DNA from: Acinetobacter sp. CS-2
GTDB lineage: Bacteria; Pseudomonadota; Gammaproteobacteria; Pseudomonadales; Moraxellaceae
DNA length: 64,000 nucleotides
Reading direction: 5' to 3'
Assembly: GCF_016599715.1 (NCBI RefSeq)
Contig: NZ_CP067019.1
Location: forward strand, 1,364,001 to 1,428,000
Positions within the stretch are counted from its first letter, which is position 1. Each line of letters opens with the position of its first letter. The position numbers and the translations under genes were made by a program. The notes below the pieces were generated by a model. That model saw only the letters and a program-made list of their open reading frames with translations, was not told where the DNA came from and did no database searches. This document shows positions 27,332 through 37,323 of the stretch, in pieces.

Positions 27332-28675
27332 ATGAAATCCCCCAAAGTCGGTTTTGTTTCTTTAGGTTGTCCTAAGGCATTGGTAGATTCCGAACGAATT
27401 TTAACTCAGTTGAAGACTGAAGGTTATGATGTAGCATCGGATTACGATGGTGCTGATTTAGTAGTTGTTAATACCTGTGGTTTTATTGAATCTGCAGTAC
27501 AAGAATCTTTAGATGCAATTGGCGAAGCCATGAGTGCAAATGGTCGTGTGATTGTGACTGGCTGCTTGGGTAAAGATGAAGAAAAAATTCGCCAGATGCA
27601 CCCCAATGTCCTTAAAGTGACGGGTGCTGCAGCATATCAAGAAGTGATGGAAGCCGTACACCAGTACGTGCCTGAACCACCAAAACATAATCCGTTTATT
27701 GACCTTGTTCCGGAGCAGGGTATTCGTTTAACCCCTAAACATTATGCCTATCTAAAAATATCAGAAGGCTGTAACCATCGTTGTACCTTCTGCATTATTC
27801 CAAGCATGCGCGGTGACCTGGTATCACGTCCGGTCGGTTCTGTACTTGAAGAAGCAGCAGCACTCAAGCGTGCAGGTGTGAAAGAAGTCCTGGTGATTTC
27901 TCAGGATACTTCCGCTTATGGTGTAGATACCAAGTACAAACTGGATTTCTGGAATGGCCAGCCGGTTAAAACCAAGTTTTACGATATGTGTGAAGCATTG
28001 GGTCAATTAGGCATCTGGGTACGTTTACATTATGTCTATCCATATCCGCATGTGGATGCAGTCATTGATTTGATGGCACAAGGTAAAATCCTACCTTATC
28101 TGGATATTCCATTCCAGCATGCCAGCCCTAAAATTCTGAAACTGATGAAACGTCCAGCGCACAGTGAAAATACATTAGAGCGTTTAAAATTGTGGCGTGA
28201 AAAATGTCCGGATCTTGTGATTCGTTCAACTTTTGTGGTGGGTTTCCCTGGCGAAACAGAAGAAGACTTCCAAATGCTATTGGAATGGCTCAAAGAAGCT
28301 CAGCTTGATCGCGTAGGTTGCTTTACTTACTCACCCGTTGAAGGTGCAACTGCCAACGATTTGCCAGGCCATGTACCGGAAGAAATCAAGCAAGACCGTT
28401 ATGAACGTTTCATGCAAGTGCAGCAGGAAATTTCTGCAGCCAAACTGCAAAAACGTATTGGCCAAACCATGACTGTGCTGGTCGATGATCTGGAAGATGA
28501 ATTCCCGGTTGCGGTTGCGCGTTCTTATGCCGATGCGCCTGAAATTGATGGTAATGTCTTTGTAGAAGATATTGATAAAAGTCAGATTAAAGCGGGTGAT
28601 TTGCTGGAAGTGGAAATTACTGATGCCGATGAATATGACTTATATGCAAAGTTGATTCGCATTAAATCAGCTTGA
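27332..28675 (+). CDS. rimO: Ribosomal protein S12 methylthiotransferase RimO
   Basis: Radical-SAM enzyme that adds a methylthio group to Asp88 (E. coli numbering) of ribosomal protein S12. The product is 447 aa from the ATG at 27332, preceded by GGAG. An earlier in-frame start at 27287 would add 15 untypical residues. The N-terminal cluster cysteines are Cys13, Cys49 and Cys78. The radical-SAM triad is Cys147, Cys151 and Cys154 in [11 protein letters not shown]-terminal TRAM domain runs from about 380. It is 58 bases upstream of pyrH on the same strand; in most relatives rpsB-tsf occupy this place. Confidence 0.97.
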   Translation: MKSPKVGFVSLGCPKALVDSERILTQLKTEGYDVASDYDGADLVVVNTCGFIESAVQESLDAIGEAMSANGRVIVTGCLGKDEEKIRQMHPNVLKVTGAAAYQEVMEAVHQYVPEPPKHNPFIDLVPEQGIRLTPKHYAYLKISEGCNHRCTFCIIPSMRGDLVSRPVGSVLEEAAALKRAGVKEVLVISQDTSAYGVDTKYKLDFWNGQPVKTKFYDMCEALGQLGIWVRLHYVYPYPHVDAVIDLMAQGKILPYLDIPFQHASPKILKLMKRPAHSENTLERLKLWREKCPDLVIRSTFVVGFPGETEEDFQMLLEWLKEAQLDRVGCFTYSPVEGATANDLPGHVPEEIKQDRYERFMQVQQEISAAKLQKRIGQTMTVLVDDLEDEFPVAVARSYADAPEIDGNVFVEDIDKSQIKAGDLLEVEITDADEYDLYAKLIRIKSA

Positions 28676-28733
28676 TCTGTCATAAGAATAGACGAATAAA
28701 ATTTTAGATATTGGAAGATTTGGAGATTTCCTG

Positions 28734-29462
28734 ATGTTGGACTCAAAAAAGCCCCGTTATGCACGTATTTTATTGAAACTTTCTGGTGAAGCACTTGCCG
28801 GAAACAAAGATATGGGTATTGACGCCACTGTGCTTGATCAAATGTCCCTGGCGATTGCGCACTTGGTCGGTTTAGGCGTACAAGTGGGTATCGTAGTGGG
28901 CGGTGGTAACCTGTACCGCGGTAGCCAATTGCAAAAAGATGGTCTGGTTGGCCGTGTCACTGGTGACCAGATGGGTATGTTGGCTACGGTAATGAATGGT
29001 CTGGCATTACGCGATGCTTTAGTGCGCCGTAACATTAAAACCCGCTTAATGTCAGCACTTCCAATTGGTGCTGTGGTTGAATCTTATTCAAGTCGTGATG
29101 CGATTCGTCATTTAACTCAAGGCGAAGTCTGTGTATTTGTTGCCGGTACAGGTAATCCGTTCTTTACTACCGATACAGCAGCCTGCTTACGTGGTATCGA
29201 AATTGAAGCCAACCTGATCCTAAAAGCAACTAAAGTGGATGGTGTTTATAATAAAGACCCAAGCAAATACGATGATGCTGTGAAATACGAAGCACTGACT
29301 TTCGATCAGGTACTTGATGAAAAATTAGGTGTGATGGATTTAACCGCGATTTGCCTATGTCGTGACCATAACGTGCCACTTCAAGTATTCGACATGAACA
29401 AAGCTGGTTCATTGCTTTCAGTGGTGATGGGTGAAAAAGAGGGTACTCACGTTACGAATTAA
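28734..29462 (+). CDS. pyrH: UMP kinase
   Basis: Phosphorylates UMP to UDP; hexameric amino-acid-kinase fold, 242 aa. It starts [20 protein letters not shown], with [12 protein letters not shown] in the phosphate-binding glycine loop, [16 protein letters not shown] in the effector and UMP region, [16 protein letters not shown] (UMP recognition) and [14 protein letters not shown]. The next gene, frr, follows after 78 bases; the pyrH-frr-uppS-cdsA-dxr-rseP order matches other gammaproteobacteria. It is regulated in relatives by GTP and UTP. Confidence 0.98.
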   Translation: MLDSKKPRYARILLKLSGEALAGNKDMGIDATVLDQMSLAIAHLVGLGVQVGIVVGGGNLYRGSQLQKDGLVGRVTGDQMGMLATVMNGLALRDALVRRNIKTRLMSALPIGAVVESYSSRDAIRHLTQGEVCVFVAGTGNPFFTTDTAACLRGIEIEANLILKATKVDGVYNKDPSKYDDAVKYEALTFDQVLDEKLGVMDLTAICLCRDHNVPLQVFDMNKAGSLLSVVMGEKEGTHVTN

Positions 29463-29540
29463 TGTACGTGAGCCTGAAAGCTCTTTATACTACACGCTAT
29501 TTAGTTATTACATCTCTTAGAATTAAGTAAGGAAGATCAC

Positions 29541-30095
29541 ATGATTAACGATCTTAAAAAAGACGCTGAAGACCGTATGAACAAGACGCTTGAGTCTTTG
29601 GAGCATGGTTTTGCCAAGGTTCGTACAGGACGCGCGCATCCATCCATCCTGAACGGTGTTATGGTTCCTTACTATGGCTCGGATGTGCCATTAAACCAGG
29701 TGGCGAACGTGGGGGTTGAAGACTCGCGTACATTGCTTGTTCAGCCATTTGAACGTTCAATGGTCTCTGCAATTGATAAAGCGATCCGTGAATCAGACTT
29801 GGGCTTGAACCCAATTACGGCTGACGCGATTCGTGTACCGATGGCGGCACTGACTGAAGAAACACGTCGTGACATGCAGAAAGTTGCACGTAATGAGGCT
29901 GAAAATGCCAAAGTTGCCATTCGTAACATTCGTCGTGATGTGTTGGGTGACATCAAGGCATTATTGAAAGAAAAAGAAATTTCTGAAGATGATGAGCGTC
30001 GTGCAGGTGATGACATTCAGAAAATCACTGATAAATTTGTTGCTGAAGTTGAAAAACGTCTGGCTGCTAAAGAAGCTGAATTGATGAAGGTCTAA
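29541..30095 (+). CDS. frr: Ribosome recycling factor
   Basis: With EF-G, splits post-termination ribosomes. The 184-aa product is the family length. The long three-helix bundle starts [20 protein letters not shown] and ends with [10 protein letters not shown]. The conserved segment [20 protein letters not shown] lies at about 26-45 and [23 protein letters not shown] at about 72-95. AAGGAAG precedes the ATG. It lies six bases upstream of uppS, consistent with one transcript. Confidence 0.98.
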   Translation: MINDLKKDAEDRMNKTLESLEHGFAKVRTGRAHPSILNGVMVPYYGSDVPLNQVANVGVEDSRTLLVQPFERSMVSAIDKAIRESDLGLNPITADAIRVPMAALTEETRRDMQKVARNEAENAKVAIRNIRRDVLGDIKALLKEKEISEDDERRAGDDIQKITDKFVAEVEKRLAAKEAELMKV

Positions 30096-30101
30096 GATTG
30101 A

Positions 30102-30854
30102 ATGACCGTATCAGAAGATAATATGCTTCTTCCAAAACATGTTGCCATCATCATGGATGGCAACAATCGTTTTGCAAAAAAAAAGCAAATGCAAAAAGGG
30201 GCTGGACATCGTGAAGGGAAAAATATCCTGGATCCGATTGTTGAACATTGTAGAAAAAATCATATTCAAGCGCTAACCGTTTTTGCATTTTCCAGTGAAA
30301 ACTGGAATCGCCCTCAGTTTGAGGTTGATTTGCTCATGCTACTGTTGGAAGAAACTATTCATGAGCAATTGCCACGGATGGAAAAATTCAATATTGCCTT
30401 ACGTTTTATTGGTGACCGTTCACGTTTGTCCGACCGTTTGCGCGAGTTAATGTTGCAAGCCGAACAAAGGACTGCTAAGTTCGACAGCATGACTTTAACC
30501 ATTGCTATCAGTTATGGTGGTATGTGGGATATGGCTCAGGCTGCAAAACAGATTGCAGCAGATGTGCTGGCGAAAAAAGTTGCGGTTGAAGATATTGACG
30601 TGGAGCTTTTTGGGCAACATGTCTGCATGGCCGATTTGCCTGCTGTAGATTTACTCATTCGTACAGGGGGTGATTATCGTTTGTCAAATTTTTTACTTTG
30701 GCAAGCTGCGTATGCTGAGCTATATTTTACCCCAACCTTGTGGCCTGAATTTACTGTAGAAGAATTAGATGATGCATTCGCGGTCTTTGCTGGACGTGAA
30801 CGTCGTTTTGGTAAAACTTCAGAGCAAATCCAACAAGAGAAACTTGAGAATTAA
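30102..30854 (+). CDS. uppS: (2E,6E)-farnesyl-diphosphate-specific ditrans,polycis-undecaprenyl-diphosphate synthase
   Basis: Makes the undecaprenyl diphosphate carrier lipid for peptidoglycan and O-antigen, 250 aa. The pocket motif reads H-V-A-I-I-M-D-G-N-N-R-F-A, with catalytic Asp19. In E. coli the same stretch is DGNGRWA, so Gly29 and Trp31 are replaced by Asn22 and Phe24 here. Other signatures are intact: FSSENWNRP, and RTGGDYRLSNFLLWQAAYAE near residue 190. An alternative start at residue 8 (30123) would still keep all motifs. It is followed by cdsA after three bases. Confidence 0.96.
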   Translation: MTVSEDNMLLPKHVAIIMDGNNRFAKKKQMQKGAGHREGKNILDPIVEHCRKNHIQALTVFAFSSENWNRPQFEVDLLMLLLEETIHEQLPRMEKFNIALRFIGDRSRLSDRLRELMLQAEQRTAKFDSMTLTIAISYGGMWDMAQAAKQIAADVLAKKVAVEDIDVELFGQHVCMADLPAVDLLIRTGGDYRLSNFLLWQAAYAELYFTPTLWPEFTVEELDDAFAVFAGRERRFGKTSEQIQQEKLEN

Positions 30855-30857
30855 TAA

Positions 30858-31682
30858 ATGTTAGAGCGGATTATAACCGCATTGGTATTGGTAGCAGTTG
30901 TACTGAGTTGTATGTTTGCTACACAGTCTCAGTATCCAATGTTTATGCTGATGATTGTTGCAGCAGGGGTTGCAGGGTATGAGTGGTTTAAGCTTATGCC
31001 AAGAAAGAATAAAAATCTTATTAAGCCCTTAGCTTGGGTTTATGGATTTGCTACTGCCGCTTTAGCAACTTTAGCATTATATTTTAATGATATTGCTCTG
31101 CTACTTTGGGCAGCTTCCATTATTTGCTGGATCTGCAGTATTTTTTGGGTTAAATCGTATCCAAACTATGATGGATGGTACAATTCCAGCTTAAAGATTA
31201 TCGGATTTATTTTAGTTTCTGCTGCAGTCACCGCAATTTTCTCTGTATGGCATAGCTCGCCATGGTGGCTCATGTACCTGTTTTTACTGGTATGGGGTGC
31301 AGATAGCGGTGCTTATTTTGTTGGGCGTAAACTGGGCAAGAAAAAACTTGCTCCAGATGTTAGTCCAAATAAATCAGTAGAGGGTTTATATGGTGGTATT
31401 TTTACTGCCATGCTGATTGTGGTAGCGGTAGAAATCCTTTATTTGGATTTAACTCTGGCACAGCATATCTTGTTTTTAATTTTATCTGTGATTACCGTAT
31501 TTAGTTCGGTTCTGGGCGACCTGTTTGAATCCATGATTAAACGTCGTGCTGGAATTAAAGACTCGGGTCGTATTCTGCCAGGACATGGTGGGGTGCTTGA
31601 CCGTATTGATTCATTGCTTGCTGCTGCTCCAATTTTTGCTGCAGGCATGTATGTTTTGAAACTTATTGGTGTAGATTTATAG
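30858..31682 (+). CDS. cdsA: Phosphatidate cytidylyltransferase
   Basis: Inner-membrane enzyme that makes CDP-diacylglycerol from CTP and phosphatidic acid, 274 aa with about eight helices. The C-terminal signature is complete: SVLGDLFESMIKRRAGIKDS then GRILPGHGGVLDRIDSL, carrying the metal-binding aspartates and the lysine. The preceding segment WGADSGAYFVGRKLGKKKLA is also typical. The stop codon touches the dxr start (no gap), so the two are translated together. Membrane location is clear from the hydrophobic profile. Confidence 0.97.
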   Translation: MLERIITALVLVAVVLSCMFATQSQYPMFMLMIVAAGVAGYEWFKLMPRKNKNLIKPLAWVYGFATAALATLALYFNDIALLLWAASIICWICSIFWVKSYPNYDGWYNSSLKIIGFILVSAAVTAIFSVWHSSPWWLMYLFLLVWGADSGAYFVGRKLGKKKLAPDVSPNKSVEGLYGGIFTAMLIVVAVEILYLDLTLAQHILFLILSVITVFSSVLGDLFESMIKRRAGIKDSGRILPGHGGVLDRIDSLLAAAPIFAAGMYVLKLIGVDL

Positions 31683-32879
31683 ATGTCACAATCTGTTTGT
31701 ATATTAGGTGTAACGGGTTCAATTGGTCAAAGTACCTTAAAAATTCTGCAACAGCATCCTGAAAAGTATTCTGTTTTTGCAGTCACGGCGCATAGCAGAA
31801 TTTTAGAACTCGTTGCAATATGCAAACAATATCGGCCAAAAGTCGTGGTCGTTCCTTCTAGTCGTGTTAAAGAATTACAGCAATATTTTCATGATCATTC
31901 TTTAACAGATATTGAAATTCTGACTGATGAAGCGGGTTTGATTGCTGTTGCTGAACATGCAGATGTCGATGTGGTTATGGCAGCTATTGTAGGTGCTGCG
32001 GGCTTATTGCCGACCTTGGCTGCAGTTAAAGCCGGTAAGCGTGTCTTGCTGGCCAACAAAGAAGCACTGGTGATGTCGGGTGATCTTATGATGCAGGCAG
32101 CACGTGATTATCAGGCTGAATTGCTTCCAGTCGATTCTGAGCATAATGCGATTTTTCAATGTTTGCCTGCCGGTTATTTTCAGGCAGAGCGCAATGGGCA
32201 ACCTAAACAGGGGGTGTCGCGCATTCTGCTCACCGCATCGGGTGGTCCATTTTTAAACCATAGTCGGGAGCAACTGCTAAATGTGACTCCTGCACAGGCA
32301 TGCAAGCATCCTAACTGGTCTATGGGTCAGAAAATTTCAGTTGATTCGGCAACTTTAATGAATAAAGGACTGGAGCTGATCGAAGCCTGCCATCTCTTTG
32401 CAATTTCAGAACAGTTTGTAACAGTGGTGGTACATCCACAGAGTATCATTCATTCTATGGTTCAATATGTGGATGGGTCGACTTTGGCACAAATGGGCAA
32501 TCCTGATATGTGTACGCCAATCGCGCATGCACTTGCATGGCCAGAGCGTATTCAAACCCATGTGCCTGCACTCGACCTTTTTGTCAATCAGCAACTCGAT
32601 TTTCAGGAACCTGATACACTGCGTTTTCCGGCATTAAAGCTTGCACGTCAAGCCATGCAGAGCGGTGGTTTAGCTCCTGCAATTCTAAATGCTGCCAATG
32701 AGATTGCTGTTGCTGCCTTTTTGAAAAGTGCCATTGGCTTTACAGAAATTCCTCAGGTAGTCGAACAGACTTTAAATCAGGTTGAAGGGGGCGCTGCAGA
32801 GTCGATTGAGCGTATTTTACAAGTCGATCGAATGGCTCGATCTGCTGCCCAGCAAATTGTCATCAATAAAGGAAGCTAA
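31683..32879 (+). CDS. dxr: 1-deoxy-D-xylulose 5-phosphate reductoisomerase
   Basis: First committed step of the MEP isoprenoid pathway, converting DXP to MEP with NADPH, 398 aa. The NADPH-binding loop is GVTGSIGQST (10-19). The segment LLANKEALVMSGDLM and the metal and substrate-binding VDSEHNAIFQCL follow. The catalytic loop includes HPNWSMGQKISVDSATLMNKGLE. Its product feeds uppS two genes upstream. The start follows immediately on the cdsA stop and the stop lies three bases from rseP. Confidence 0.97.
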   Translation: MSQSVCILGVTGSIGQSTLKILQQHPEKYSVFAVTAHSRILELVAICKQYRPKVVVVPSSRVKELQQYFHDHSLTDIEILTDEAGLIAVAEHADVDVVMAAIVGAAGLLPTLAAVKAGKRVLLANKEALVMSGDLMMQAARDYQAELLPVDSEHNAIFQCLPAGYFQAERNGQPKQGVSRILLTASGGPFLNHSREQLLNVTPAQACKHPNWSMGQKISVDSATLMNKGLELIEACHLFAISEQFVTVVVHPQSIIHSMVQYVDGSTLAQMGNPDMCTPIAHALAWPERIQTHVPALDLFVNQQLDFQEPDTLRFPALKLARQAMQSGGLAPAILNAANEIAVAAFLKSAIGFTEIPQVVEQTLNQVEGGAAESIERILQVDRMARSAAQQIVINKGS

Positions 32880-32882
32880 AAA

Positions 32883-34238
32883 ATGAGTGCCTTGTTTATG
32901 ATTGTGGCAGCAATTTTACTTCTTGGACCGCTCATTGCGATTCATGAGTTTGGACATTATATTGTTGCGCGTAAACTGGGTGTTAAAGTTTTAGTTTATT
33001 CGATTGGCTTTGGGCCGACCTTAGTCAAGTGGACCTCTAAAAAATCGGGCATTCAATATCAGCTTTCAGCATTACCGTTAGGTGGCTATGTCAAAATGCT
33101 GGATGAACGGGAAGGCAGCGTTGCTGAAGAGGATTTACCTAAGGCATTCAACCGTCAGCATCCCTGGAAACGGATCGCAATTGTTGCTGCCGGGCCGTTA
33201 ATCAATCTGGTTTTTGCCGTCTTATTGTTCTGGGTTTTGTTTATTCCATCGCAAGAACAATTGAACACCCGTGTGGGTAAAGTGTTGCCAAATACCCCGG
33301 CAGCTACAGCTCAAATGCAGGTTGGTGACAAAATTACAACAGTCGATGGAACGCAAGTCACAACTTGGGAAAAGTTAAATTTTGCTTTGGTGGATCGTGT
33401 TGGTGAAACCGGTTCTATTGAAATTCAGGCAGACCGTCACGGTCAGTTACAAACCTTTTACTTGCCTATCCAGAACTTCTTAAAAAATCAAGACCAGTCT
33501 GCATTGGACAGTTTGGGCTTTATGCCATACCGTCCATATATTGCTCCCGTGGTCAGCAAGCTGAGTGAAGGTGGTGCAGCTATTCGTCAGGGGATGAAAG
33601 AAGGCGACAAAATTGTGGCCATTGATGGTGTGAAAATGAATGACTGGTTCGATGTTGTTCAAGTTGTTCAGGCTTCTCCAGAAAAATTATTAAAAATAGA
33701 TGTATTACGTCAAAATCAACTGCTACATTTACAGGTGATGCCACAAGCCAAGCGTGACAGCATGGGTAATGTTTCAGGTATGCTTGGTGTACAAAGTACC
33801 CCTGGAAAAATAACCATTCCCGAAGAATATAAGCAAACCATTCAATATAGTCCGACTGAAGCACTGGTGATGGCTATTGATAAAACGGGCCAAATTTCAG
33901 GTATGATTTTGAACTCGATGGTTAAGATGGTTCGTGGTTTAATTGGGCTGGATAATTTATCTGGACCGATCACCATTGCCAAGGTAGCAGGGCAAAGTGC
34001 GGAAATGGGTTGGCAAACCTTTATCTCATTTATGGCCTTAATGAGCGTGAGTTTAGGTATTTTAAATTTATTGCCTATACCAATGCTTGATGGTGGACAC
34101 TTGGTTTACTATGTTATTGAGCTAATTCGTGGTAAACCTGTTTCTGAACAAATACAATTGTTTGGTTTAAAAATTGGTATGGTACTGCTCGGTAGCATGA
34201 TGCTCCTTGCACTATTCAATGACTTCATGCGTTTATAA
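32883..34238 (+). CDS. rseP: RIP zinc metalloprotease RseP
   Basis: Site-2 membrane protease that cuts anti-sigma factors and residual signal peptides, 451 aa. Zinc motif H-E-F-G-H at residues 21-25 lies in the first helix, and the third zinc ligand region is LNLLPIPMLDGGHLVYY in the C-terminal helices. Two PDZ-like domains lie between (about 115-200 and 205-290). Four membrane helices are expected. It is flanked by dxr (3 bases) and bamA (41 bases), the standard envelope-stress neighbourhood. Whether its target in this species is RseA-like is not shown by this window. Confidence 0.97.
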   Translation: MSALFMIVAAILLLGPLIAIHEFGHYIVARKLGVKVLVYSIGFGPTLVKWTSKKSGIQYQLSALPLGGYVKMLDEREGSVAEEDLPKAFNRQHPWKRIAIVAAGPLINLVFAVLLFWVLFIPSQEQLNTRVGKVLPNTPAATAQMQVGDKITTVDGTQVTTWEKLNFALVDRVGETGSIEIQADRHGQLQTFYLPIQNFLKNQDQSALDSLGFMPYRPYIAPVVSKLSEGGAAIRQGMKEGDKIVAIDGVKMNDWFDVVQVVQASPEKLLKIDVLRQNQLLHLQVMPQAKRDSMGNVSGMLGVQSTPGKITIPEEYKQTIQYSPTEALVMAIDKTGQISGMILNSMVKMVRGLIGLDNLSGPITIAKVAGQSAEMGWQTFISFMALMSVSLGILNLLPIPMLDGGHLVYYVIELIRGKPVSEQIQLFGLKIGMVLLGSMMLLALFNDFMRL

Positions 34239-34279
34239 CAACGTAAATATGTAATAAATTAACATCGGAAAAGACTGGC

Positions 34280-36787
34280 ATGCAGCACACACATTTATTT
34301 ATGCCTTTGGCACTCGTTAGTGCAATGGCAGCAGTACAACAAGTATATGCAGCAGATGAATTCATTGTTCGCGATATCAAAATTGATGGACTTGTTCGCT
34401 TAACGCCAGAAAATGTTTATGGAGTGTTGCCTGTCAATGCTGGCGATCGGGTTAATGATGCGACCATTGCAAATGCGATTCGTGCCTTGTATGCCACTGG
34501 CCTGTTTGATGATATCAAGGCATCTCAACAAGCAGATACGCTTGTTTTTAGCGTGGTAGAACGCCCGGTTATTTCCAAGGTTGAGTTCAAGGGGAATAAA
34601 CTTATTCCTAAAGAAGCCCTGGAAGAAGGGCTGAAAAAAATGGGGATTGCAGAAGGCGAGGTTTTGAAAAAATCTGCTTTGCAAACCATTGAAACTGAAC
34701 TTGAACAGCAGTATATGCAGCAAGGTCGTTATGATGCCGATGTTAAGGTAATCACGACTGCCAAACCGAATAACCGTGTTGATTTAACCGTTGACTTTGT
34801 TGAAGGTAAGGCAGCTAAAGTTGTTGATATCAATATTATTGGCAATACCGTTTTTAAAGAAAGCGATATCAAGCAGGCTTTTGCTGTTAAAGAAAGTACA
34901 TGGAGTTCGATTGTTACCCGTAACGATCGCTATGCACGTGAAAAGATGGCTGCCAGCCTTGAAGCTTTACGTGCTTTATATTTAAACAAGGGTTATATCA
35001 ATTTCAATATCACCAACTCAAGTTTGAACTTGAGTGAAGATAAAAAAAATATCTTTGTCGAAGTTGCGGTAGAAGAAGGCGAACAATTTAAATTTGGTCA
35101 AAGCAAGTTTTTGGGTGATGCACTTTATAAACCTGAAGAATTAAAAGCACTGCAAATTTATAAAGATGGCGACATTTATTCTCAAGAAAAAGTCAATGCG
35201 GTCAAGCAGCTTTTACTGCGTAAGTATGGTAATGCCGGTTATTACTATGCGGAAGTGAATATTGTTCCTGAAATCAATAAAGAAACCAAACAGGTTGATT
35301 TGAATTATTATATTAATCCGGGTCAGCAAGTCACTGTGCGTCGTATCAACTTTACTGGTAATAGCAAAACAGCCGATGAAGTATTACGTCGTGAAATGCG
35401 CCAGATGGAAGGTGCATTAGCCAGCAATGAAAAAATTGATTTATCTAAAGTTCGTCTAGAACGTACAGGTTTCTTTAAAACAGTTGAGATTAAACCGACA
35501 CGTATTCCAAATGTACCTGACCAGGTTGATTTGAACGTCAATGTTGAAGAGCAGCATTCAGGTACCAGTACACTGGCAGTCGGTTTCTCGCAAAGTGGTG
35601 GTGTAACCTTCCAGGCGGGCTTAAGTCAAACCAACTTCTTGGGTACAGGTAATGCGGTATCAATTGACTTGTCGCGTTCAGAAACACAAGATTATTATAA
35701 TTTAAGCGTGACTGATCCATACTTCACCATTGATGGTGTACGTCGCGGTTATAACATGTATTACCGTAAAACCAAGTTGGATAATAACTATAACGTCAAT
35801 AACTATGTAACCGACAGCTTTGGTGGTGGTATCAACTTCGGTTATCCAATTGATGAGAATCAGAGTATCAGTGCAGGTCTAAATATTGACCAAACAGAAG
35901 TGACTACCGGTCCGTATGTATCTACTTATGTTCGTGACTATTTGCTAGCGAATGGTGGTAAAGCCACTGGTTCGGATACAAAGTGTAATGTAGATACTGT
36001 TCTTGATCCGTCTACAGGCCTATATAATTGCCCAACAGGGCAGGAAGTAACTTTTGATAATAAGTTTAATGGTGATTTCCTAACCTATAACCTTAATTTA
36101 GGTTGGTCTTATAATACTTTGAACCGTCCTGTTTTCCCGACATCAGGTATGTCACATCGTGTGAATGGTGAAATTGCATTACCAGGCAGTGATGTGGAAT
36201 ATCAAAAAATTACTTATGATGCCCAAGCCTTCCAGCCTTTAGGTAAGGGCTTTGTATTACGTGGTTATGGTAAGTTGGGTTATGGTAACGACTTGCCATT
36301 CTATAAAAATTTCTATGCCGGTGGTTTTGGTTCAGTACGTGGTTATGACAACAGTACATTAGGTCCTAGATATCCTGGTGTTACTTATAATGAGTCAGGA
36401 ACTAAAGATTATAATCCGGAAGAAGTCGGTGGTAATGCTTTAGTACAATTTGGTACCGAACTGGCACTACCTTTACCATTTAAAGGGGATTGGACCCGTC
36501 AGGTTCGTCCAGTGCTGTTTGCTGAAGGTGCACAAGTATTTGATACTCAGTGTGATATTCCAAAAGGAAACTTATATCTGGATTCGACTAATACTCAAGT
36601 CAATGCGAAACAATATTGCGAAGATAACTTCGGCTTTGATGCAGGTAATATGCGTTATAGCGTAGGTGCAGGTTTTACCTGGATTACCATGATTGGGCCA
36701 CTATCTCTCAGCTATGCTTATCCGTTAAATGAAAAAGACGGTGATAATACTAAAAATATCCAATTTGAAATTGGTCGTACTTTCTAA
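34280..36787 (+). CDS. bamA: Outer membrane protein assembly factor BamA
   Basis: Central subunit of the BAM complex that inserts beta-barrel proteins, 835 aa. Signal peptide about 1-24 (cleaved after V-Y-A). Five POTRA repeats span about 25-420, each starting with a segment such as FIVRDIKIDGLVRLT or SKVEFKGNKLIPKE. The 16-strand barrel follows, with the family VRG[F/Y] motif as GSVRGYDNSTLGP near residue 685 and a terminal Phe (FEIGRTF). An extracellular loop near residues 570-590 has a Cys pair (TKCNVD and YNCPTG), and another pair is near 750-775. Skp follows directly. Confidence 0.98.
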   Translation: MQHTHLFMPLALVSAMAAVQQVYAADEFIVRDIKIDGLVRLTPENVYGVLPVNAGDRVNDATIANAIRALYATGLFDDIKASQQADTLVFSVVERPVISKVEFKGNKLIPKEALEEGLKKMGIAEGEVLKKSALQTIETELEQQYMQQGRYDADVKVITTAKPNNRVDLTVDFVEGKAAKVVDINIIGNTVFKESDIKQAFAVKESTWSSIVTRNDRYAREKMAASLEALRALYLNKGYINFNITNSSLNLSEDKKNIFVEVAVEEGEQFKFGQSKFLGDALYKPEELKALQIYKDGDIYSQEKVNAVKQLLLRKYGNAGYYYAEVNIVPEINKETKQVDLNYYINPGQQVTVRRINFTGNSKTADEVLRREMRQMEGALASNEKIDLSKVRLERTGFFKTVEIKPTRIPNVPDQVDLNVNVEEQHSGTSTLAVGFSQSGGVTFQAGLSQTNFLGTGNAVSIDLSRSETQDYYNLSVTDPYFTIDGVRRGYNMYYRKTKLDNNYNVNNYVTDSFGGGINFGYPIDENQSISAGLNIDQTEVTTGPYVSTYVRDYLLANGGKATGSDTKCNVDTVLDPSTGLYNCPTGQEVTFDNKFNGDFLTYNLNLGWSYNTLNRPVFPTSGMSHRVNGEIALPGSDVEYQKITYDAQAFQPLGKGFVLRGYGKLGYGNDLPFYKNFYAGGFGSVRGYDNSTLGPRYPGVTYNESGTKDYNPEEVGGNALVQFGTELALPLPFKGDWTRQVRPVLFAEGAQVFDTQCDIPKGNLYLDSTNTQVNAKQYCEDNFGFDAGNMRYSVGAGFTWITMIGPLSLSYAYPLNEKDGDNTKNIQFEIGRTF

Positions 36788-36822
36788 GTGCGACCCTCAA
36801 TGGGTTTAAAGAGGATATGTGT

Positions 36823-37320
36823 ATGAAGAAAATATTAATGAGCCTTGTTTTTGCTGGTTTGGCGAGTACGTCGATAGTACATGCCGCTGGTTATGGGGTG
36901 GTTGATCTGGAAAAAGTGGTAGAAAATAGCACTTATTTAAAACAGCAGAATGTTTCTTTGCAGCAAAAAGTCAAGCCGCAAACCACTAAACTGGAACAGT
37001 TAGCTAAAGAACTCGAAGCTCTACAGCAACGTGCTCAGCAAACGCCTAATTTATCTGATGCTGAAAAGCAAAAAATGTCTGTGCAATTTCAGACTCAGCT
37101 AAAAGAATTTAATACGCTGCAGCAAAGTGTACAGTCAACCGTTCAGTCTACGATTCAGATGATGAACAAGACTTTAGGGGCTCGAGTCAAGCAAGTGGCA
37201 GAACAATTGCGTAAAGAAAATAACTTGGATGTTGTTTTGAATAAAAATTCCGCACTTGCTTATGACCCTAAATATGATTTAACTGATAAAATGATTCAAA
37301 AGGTTAACGTTATTAAGTAA
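36823..37320 (+). CDS. skp: Periplasmic chaperone Skp/OmpH family
   Basis: Holds unfolded outer-membrane proteins in the periplasm for BamA. The product is 165 aa from the ATG at 36823, which has GAGGA seven bases before it. The ATG at 36817 is only one base from that site and is unlikely. Signal peptide 1-21 (cleaved after V-H-A), then YGVVDLEKVVENSTYLK. A long Gln/Lys-rich coiled coil covers about 45-125, and a C-terminal part, VLNKNSALAYDPKYDLTDKM, matches the OmpH family end. It stands between bamA (35 bases) and lpxD (3 bases). Confidence 0.95.
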   Translation: MKKILMSLVFAGLASTSIVHAAGYGVVDLEKVVENSTYLKQQNVSLQQKVKPQTTKLEQLAKELEALQQRAQQTPNLSDAEKQKMSVQFQTQLKEFNTLQQSVQSTVQSTIQMMNKTLGARVKQVAEQLRKENNLDVVLNKNSALAYDPKYDLTDKMIQKVNVIK

Positions 37321-37323
37321 TCA

